This document shows positions 58,552 to 64,000 of a DNA stretch of 64,000 bases, in pieces. The notes beneath the pieces are model-generated. The model did no database searches. It was given only the letters and a program-made list of their open reading frames with translations, and was not told the origin of the DNA. Origin of the DNA: Mytilus galloprovincialis (taxonomy: Eukaryota; Mollusca; Bivalvia; Mytilida; Mytilidae); assembly GCF_965363235.1 (NCBI RefSeq), contig NC_134846.1, positions 61,431,121 through 61,495,120 of the forward strand, written 5' to 3'. Position 1 is the stretch's first letter; each line of letters begins with the position of its first letter. Made by a program: the position numbers and the translations under genes.

Positions 58552-60240
58552 ACGGGAAACTTCGTATTAAAATTACGACAGAAGAGATGATTTTTCATTT
58601 CTTATTGTTAATTTTCCTTTTTTAGACGGCGATGTGCCTTTGTCTCCATCATACGGTATTTATATATCCCAACTCGTTCAGTTTGCCCGTGTGTGTTCGG
58701 ATGTCATAGATTTCAATGAACGTAATCAATGCATCACTGGGCAATTGCTGTGTCAGGTGTTTCGATACCATAAATTACTTAAAAAACTTTTACTAAATTC
58801 TTTCATAAATACATAAGATTTGATTAGTAAATTTGGCTATACCTGTAGAAAACTTATTAAAAATGGTATTTCACATCCTAAATTTTATTGTTATATTGTA
58901 CTTAAAGCGAGGAAATCACTATGTGAGCCGTGAAACTCATCGAACCTTTAAACAAACTTACAAGTAAGGGTTATCGTACCAATATTGTAATTAGATATCT
59001 GAATATAGTTTACATTGGCACTAATATCGATTTTGTCATTAGCAAATTAAAACAACTAAATTGTATCTTGTTTTGAGGCAGGATGTATAGAGACACAGAC
59101 ACGTTAATTTTTATCTCTATAGAAGTCGCTCCTCACTATGCTACTACCTGTCGATACATTTATTTTTGGCATTGCCTAAGTCATGTCTTCTCTGACTGTT
59201 CATGACGTTAATATACTAAATCCCTGGGATGTGTTATAGTTGATTTTAGTCTCTGATGCATGATTTGTTTTATTATTAATTGTTTTTGGCTTTAACTGGC
59301 TGTTAGTAACTGCGAGTACTCTCAAATCGTATTTTCTTGTTAATTCGACCTGTTGATAATGTTTATAATGCTTTTTTGTTATTTTATATTTATATGGATC
59401 TTGTCTCGATACCAGCTTTGATTATTTGAAATATCACTTCTTCTCACTACATTTGTATAAATTTCAAGATTTACCTGTATTTTTTTTTTAAAACCGTTTT
59501 TTTTTATTGTAAAGTGATAATTTTCGAAGGGTTAAATATTTCAGTGGTGTCTTGACATGGCTTTGTTTGGACTTGTATGATCGCTTTTTGGCCTTGAATG
59601 TTTGTCCTTAATATTATTAATAAACTCATCATAGATACCAGGACTAAATTTAGTATATAGGCCAGACGCGCGTTTCGTCTACAAAAGACCCATCAATGAC
59701 GCTCGAATCCAAAAAAGTTTAAAAGGCCACAATAAAGTACGAAGTTGAAGAGCATTAACTGTGCATTTGCATTCATATATCGCAGATCAAATTTATTCGT
59801 TTATAGTGTATTAATGTACGTTTTTTGATTGAGTTAAGCCTGCGAATTGATATTTTATCGTGTGTTTTTCTATGTTGTGATGTTATGATATTGTTTAAGA
59901 AAAGGGGAGAAGGGTTGGATCCATTTTAACGTTTAATCCCGCTGCAAATGTTTGCACCTGTCCTAAGTCAGGAATCTGATGTACAGTAGTTGTCGTTTGT
60001 TTACGTAATTTATACGTGTTTCTCGTTTTCTTATTTTATGTAGATTAGACCGTTGGTTTTCCCGTTTGAATGGTTTTACACTAGTAATTTTGGGGCCCTT
60101 CATAGCTTGTTGTTCGGTGTGAGTCAAGGCTCCGTGTTGAAGGCCGTACATTGACCTATTATGGTTTACTTTTTATTTTAAATTGTTATTGGGATGGAGA
60201 GTTGTCTCATTGGCACTCGCACCACATCTTCCTTTATCTA
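58552..60240 (+). pseudogene. RT retroelement inserted in the Gypsy RT
   Basis: It is collinear with 45104-46561: RDDFSFLIVNFPFLDGDVPL-type start with a 1-nt loss, then SPSYGIYISQLVQFARVCSD, DFNERNQCITGQLLCQVFRY, and the long tail with GTTCGGTGTGAGTCAAGG and ATCTTCCTTTATCTA. Gypsy RT codons resume on both sides (YPLPR at 58551 and KLSKIH-type sequence from 60240), which fixes the insertion edges. It carries its own insertion at 59621-59753. Confidence 0.75.
59621..59753 (-). mobile_element. 133-bp insertion of the ribozyme-bearing repeat
   Basis: The sister element at 46090 lacks it (TATTAACTCTGCATTTGC is continuous there). Here the host sequence is split with ATTAA on both sides (59616-59620 and 59754-59758). 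The insert runs, on the - strand, from GCTCTTCAACTTCG to ATGATGAGTTTA and includes a core with a mutated box (TTGATGG). It shows the repeat moves as a small unit. Confidence 0.65.
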
Positions 60241-60415
60241 TGAATCTTTGATAGTTTTACTACTGTTCGAGTTTCTAATATCTGTGCATATTCTCGTAGA
60301 AGTTCTTTCTTTTTCAAAAGAACGAGTTTAGTTGACCAAGGACTCTTTAAGATGGTTCAATTTTGCCACAATCTAGGAGTCGTTGTACCTCTTTGTCGAC
60401 TTCCTCTCTTTTATG
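60240..60415 (-). pseudogene. Ty3/Gypsy RT, upstream piece
   Basis: The - strand reads HKREEVDKEVQRLLDCGKIE-P-S, then LVLLKKK-type residues and C-A-Y-x-K-L-E, matching the Gypsy RT start (EVDKML..G.IEPS...CIDYRKLN). Stops and frameshifts are present. It continues at 58551 after the nested insertion. Confidence 0.65.
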
Positions 60416-60416
60416 A

Positions 60417-60560
60417 ATCAGATGTGGATACTTAAAAATTTCAAAGATCTTTTAGAGTACATACAATCTTACTCTCTTTCATCTTGTAACAGTATTAAAA
60501 CATTTGTTTTTTCTACTCTGTACACTAGTATTCCACATTCCAAACTAAAAGACAAATTGA
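60417..60560 (+). pseudogene. RT retroelement, internal fragment
   Basis: MWILKNFKDLLEYIQSYSLS, then SIKTFVFSTLYTSIPHSKLK and DKLK. The FxFSTLYTxIPH motif is the first catalytic region of the same RT family as 45104 and 58552, with V for the usual D in F-D-F-S. It stops abruptly at an unrelated repeat (GAAATTTTGCTG). Confidence 0.65.
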
Positions 60561-61093
60561 AATTTTGCTGTTTTTGGTTATTATCTTGAATATTATTATA
60601 GATAGAGATAAACTGTAAACAGCAATAATGTTCAGCAAAGTAAGATTTACAAATAAGTCTACAAGACCGAAATGGTCAGTTGACCCTTTTAGGAGTTATT
60701 GCCCTTTATAGTCAACTTTTTACCATTTTTCGTAAATCTTAGTTATCTTTTACAAAAATTTCCTTTGAAACTATTGGGCAAAATTAATCCAAACTTGACC
60801 ACAATCATCTTTGTTGTATCTAGTTTAAAAAAATGTGTCCGGTGACCCGGCCATCAAATCAAGATGGCCACCACGGCTAAAAATAGAACATAGGGGTAAA
60901 ATGCAGTGTTTGGCTTATAACTCAAAAACCAAAGCATTTAGAGTAAATCTGACATGGGGTAGAATTGTTCATCAGGTCAAGATCTATCTGTCCTGAAATT
61001 TTCAGATAAATCGGACAACCCGTTGTTAGGTTGTTGCCTCTGAATTGGTAATTTTAAGGAAATTTTGCTGTTTTTGGTTATTATCTTGAATAT

Positions 61094-61446
61094 TATGGAA
61101 TAACCGTTTCACAAATGATATCGGATATGTTCCTTACGTCGTAACTACAATCCCCTTCCCTTTCATGAATGTGACCTACCGAATTAGACTATTTACCGGA
61201 TTTGTAATCACATAAGCAACACGACGGGTGCCACATGTGGAGCAGGATCTGCTTACCCTTCCGGAGCACCTGAGATCACCCCTAGTTTTTGGTGGGGTTC
61301 GTGTTGTTTATTCTTTAGTTTTCTATGTTGTGTCATGTGTACTATTGTTTTTCTGTTTGTCTTTTTCATTTTTAGCCATGGCGTTGTCAGTTTGTTTTAG
61401 ATTTATGAGTTTGACTATCCCTTTGGTATCTTTCGTCCCTCTTTTA
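61094..61446 (+). mobile_element. Truncated RT retroelement tail inserted in the repeat
   Basis: It begins in the RT codons Y-G-I-T-V-S-Q-M-I-S-D-M-F and continues HVEQDLLTLPEHLRSPLVFG, ending CCCTCTTTTA. It matches 36128-36490 (complement). Removing it restores GAATATTATTATAGATAG, as in the uninterrupted copy at 60590. No obvious target duplication. Confidence 0.75.
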
Positions 61447-61603
61447 TTATAGATAGAGATACTGTAAACAGTAATAATGTCCAGCAAAGTAAGATTTACA
61501 AATAAGTCAACATGACCGAAATGGTCAATTGACCCCCTAAGGAGTAATTGTCCTTTATAGTCAGTTTTTAACAATTTTTCAAACATTTTGGCCACGAGCA
61601 TCA

Positions 61604-61642
61604 CTGAAGAGACATGTATTGTCGAAATGCGCATCTGGTGCA
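61604..61642 (+). ncRNA. Hammerhead-ribozyme-like core, type 2
   Basis: Identical in core to 8803-8841: CTGAAGA, hairpin with GACA/TGTC stem, GAAA, TGC/GTG, CA. The upstream AAACATTTTGG and downstream AGAAAATTGGTACC could pair as a distal stem I (ATTTT/AAAAT), leaving an unequal internal loop. Confidence 0.5.
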
Positions 61643-61799
61643 AGAAAATTGGTACCGTTAATTTTATTCATAAAATTTGTAAATTTTTATTAACATTTTC
61701 CACTGAAACTACTGGGCCAAGTTCATTATAGATAGAGATAATTGTAAGCAGCAAGACTGTTTAGTAAAGTAAGATGTACAAACACATCACCATCACCAA

Positions 61800-62790
61800 A
61801 ACACAATTTTGTCATGAATCCATCTGTTTCCTTTGTTTAATATTCACATAGACCAAGGTGAGCGACACAGGCTCTTTAGAGCCTCTAGTTTATCAACTGG
61901 TTACTATTAGAATTTGTAAGATTTTCATGAACACAATTTACAATCGATGATTCAGAAATCAGTTTTAATAACAGAATCCAAGACTCTTCGATTGAATTTG
62001 ACCAAGATATTAGCGGTCCATCTAGCGTCAAAGTTTCACGATCATATTGTAAGATCAAATTCAATTGGGTAAATAAGTGATCTTGTTCACCCACATTTGT
62101 TTCAAACAGAAGAAGACGGCTGTGTAATTTTGTGTCAATAAAAACGAACAATATTACTAACATGTTTGAAAACATTAAAGGGAAATAATGAAAGGAACAT
62201 ACCTCCGGCTTTGTATACATCAACTTGCGCTGTAAAATAAAACACAAAATCTATCCATCCTTAAATATAGAAAGTCAATCAGAATCCCTCCAAAACCATG
62301 ATTTATTTGTGCTTTCACTGAATTCTCAGCGTGTATCATATTATTTCAGTAGTCCCTGGTTTAAGAGGTTAAGTAGGCCCTGTTTTGTGAGACATCGCCT
62401 CTTTTTAAGGACAATACCGGTAAAGAGGAGTTGTTCCCGACCTGTTTAATGTCTGATATTTAAAGAAAAATTGTCAAAAGTTGAAGCAAGTTCGTTTAAA
62501 GTAGTTAACACCGGCATGGATGCTGACATGATTGTAGCTGTCATAATTGAAAGGGTAAAAGGTTGTAATAATACCACCTGTTACATGTCTTCTTTTTTTT
62601 TTGGAAACACGTTTGTATACGGCAACAGAGGATGTGGACATTATATGTGCCATTAATCATTTCCTCCCGAGATTATTACAGCAACATGCACAACCAGAGT
62701 ATATAGCGTATATCGGAACAGGCAGACTTTATTACTTAGATTCCACAAAAAGAGGATAAAATGTCTTCCTAAATGACGTTTTGTATTTCA
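61800..62790. other. No gene identified
   Basis: GACCAAGGTGAGCGACACAG to GAGCCTCTAGTTT (61851-61890) is a known-looking repeat end. A 120-codon frame on the - strand (61885-62247; LFTQLNLILQYDRETLTLDG) lacks recognisable motifs. A donor-like GGAG then GTATGT (complement near 62200) occurs, so a spliced exon is conceivable but weak. Confidence 0.3.
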
Positions 62791-62806
62791 ACATTCATCT
62801 TTGAAG

Positions 62807-63053
62807 AGGGGCATCGGTGGCCGAGTGTTTTAAAAAGTAGTTACTACCGTCAAAACTGAGGTTGTGAGTTCGAACCCCGCTCGTGTGGGTGCACTCGACT
62901 TGAATCTTAATTGACTAGGATTGTCAGTTTTCCTATCGAAGGTCGGTGGTTTCCTGCGGGCACTCCGGCTTCCTCCACCAATAAAAACTACGAAAATATT
63001 ACCTATATGCGGTGCTTAAAAGTGGCGTTAAAACATTAAAAATTAAAAAAAAA
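62807..63053 (+). mobile_element. tRNA-derived SINE with 12-bp target duplication
   Basis: The head is GGCATCGGTGGCCGAGTG (RNA polymerase III A box) and GAGTTCGAACC (B box, 62866-62876). The body has CGGGCACTCCGGCTTCCTCC and GCGGTGCTTAAAAGTGGCG, and the end is an A-rich AATTAAAAAAAAA. It is flanked by TCATCTTTGAAG on both sides (62795-62806 and 63054-63065), a perfect target-site duplication from LINE-driven insertion. Confidence 0.9.
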
Positions 63054-63065
63054 TCATCTTTGAAG

Positions 63066-64000
63066 TTGTTAATTTCTTTTTGATATTGCCAAATCAGAAC
63101 CCGACTACTTGAAACGGTCGGTTTCATAAGTTTTGATCGATTGAAATATCCTGGGTTTATACTGTTACCTATTCTATCATTAATTTGCATTATGAAATAA
63201 ATTCAGTAAGAAAAGAATTAATATCGTCTCTGGTCTCGTGTTTACCTGAATTTTTGGAAACCATTTAAAGAACAGAGCACGTAATGTTTACTAATCATTA
63301 AAAAAAAAAACCGTTTCATTATATAGGTATTGACATTTACTATCACATTGAAAAGCAATTGATTGATTACAATTTCAAAAAATATCAGGCAAAAAAGATG
63401 TGTGTTCCATTAGTGAAATTGCTTAGGAAAGTCTTTCTGAATCATGCAGTGTTGCCTTATACATGTAGTTCTTCATTAAAAACAGCATGTTCTTCTAAGG
63501 AATATCAAGGGCTACTTGATAAAATGATCCTCGGTTATTTTTCATGAATAACAAATTTATTTTGAGTAATAAAAGGGGAACATTCCAGACAGTAGTCCCA
63601 TACAATAGGTTGATTAAAAAAATAATAGCTCCACTGTTTTTTTTTCTTGTTCCCTTTAATTCTTGCATGATGTGCGAAATAGCACACATGAAATGTATCA
63701 TGTCTAAAACATTATTTGTTTGTCTGAGCACGACAACATTGAGAAAAACGCTATGTTGGTTAAGGTATCATCTGTCATCATGCAGTTCAATGTAAAACCA
63801 TGTTCATTAAAAACATCAACACACTTCTAGTATGTCAAGTACAGCTGGAGTGCAGTGTCCGCGTTTGAAACAAAGTTGGCAACAGGCTAGTCCAGATGAT
63901 CATGCCGTCTGCTGTGGGTATTTTTCGATTTTGACTTTTTTTAATCCCACATTGACGTCATGACGCTACACTAAAATAAGCAGTTGGATGATTCAGGTCC
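63066..64000. other. No gene recognised
   Basis: Only short overlapping ORFs. CCACATTGACGTCATGACG at the end contains a TGACGTCA CRE-type palindrome. A gene may begin beyond the window. Confidence 0.35.

Larger units (their letters stand above)
60550..61790. repeat. Bivalve repeat units, several copies
   Basis: AATTTTGCTGTTTTTGGTTA, TTATAGATAGAGAT, AACAGCAATAATGTTCAGCA and GTCAGTTGACCC recur at about 60555, 61060 with 61445, and 61725, and also at 47480-47590. GTTCATCAGGT and AAGATCTATCTG (60965) match 47383. No intact coding region. Confidence 0.6.

Noticed and set aside
62807..62885. A functional tRNA gene
   Set aside because: A and B boxes are present, but the sequence continues into a conserved SINE body with an A-rich end and target duplication.

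Overview
The window is AT-rich, intron-bearing animal DNA, most likely from a marine mussel (Mytilus-type bivalve). That guess rests on interspersed repeats I recognise from mussel sequence and on a choline acetyltransferase-like gene with animal exon structure. It is a eukaryotic, transposon-dominated region with no operons, CRISPR arrays or bacterial signals.

Layout. 1-5300 holds the last four coding exons of a + strand choline O-acetyltransferase-like gene, with repeats in its introns. 5600-16000 is a mosaic of terminal-inverted-repeat (TIR) elements, reverse-transcriptase (RT) retroelement 3' ends, a GIY-YIG endonuclease fragment, minisatellites and the first piggyBac fragments. 17749-19051 and 32977-33260 (both - strand) look like exons 2 and 1 of one piggyBac transposase gene, because the split arginine codon matches across the gap. 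If so, its 13.9 kb intron contains a + strand gene (about 23.4-29.3 kb) whose spliced mRNA carries two ORFs 11 nt apart: an acidic 146-aa ORF and a 1028-aa transposase-like ORF. 34.7-35.1 kb is another piggyBac fragment.

36.1-41.8 kb is an RT retroelement cut in two by a 4.9 kb A-B-A-B-A-B-A array. Unit A is 664 bp with 19-bp TIRs, unit B is 743 bp, and the whole array is flanked by a 3-bp TTA duplication. 42-51 kb has more retroelement ends, two large palindromes and a possible terminal exon of an unknown gene. 52.3-55.3 kb is a long piggyBac pseudogene broken by a 1.2 kb insertion. 56.2-60.4 kb is a decayed Ty3/Gypsy element broken by an RT retroelement, which itself carries a 133-bp insertion. 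60.4-62 kb is repeat mosaic, and 62.8-63.05 kb is a tRNA-derived SINE with a clear 12-bp target-site duplication.

The most notable theme is a dispersed family of about 350-bp sequences, several as head-to-tail dimers, that carry a hammerhead-ribozyme-like core. Two sequence types show compensatory changes in stem II. They resemble retrozymes or the ribozyme-bearing repeats of Penelope-like elements. Host genes are few: the acetyltransferase, the two-ORF gene and perhaps one more exon. All family assignments come from reading the sequence; no database search was run.
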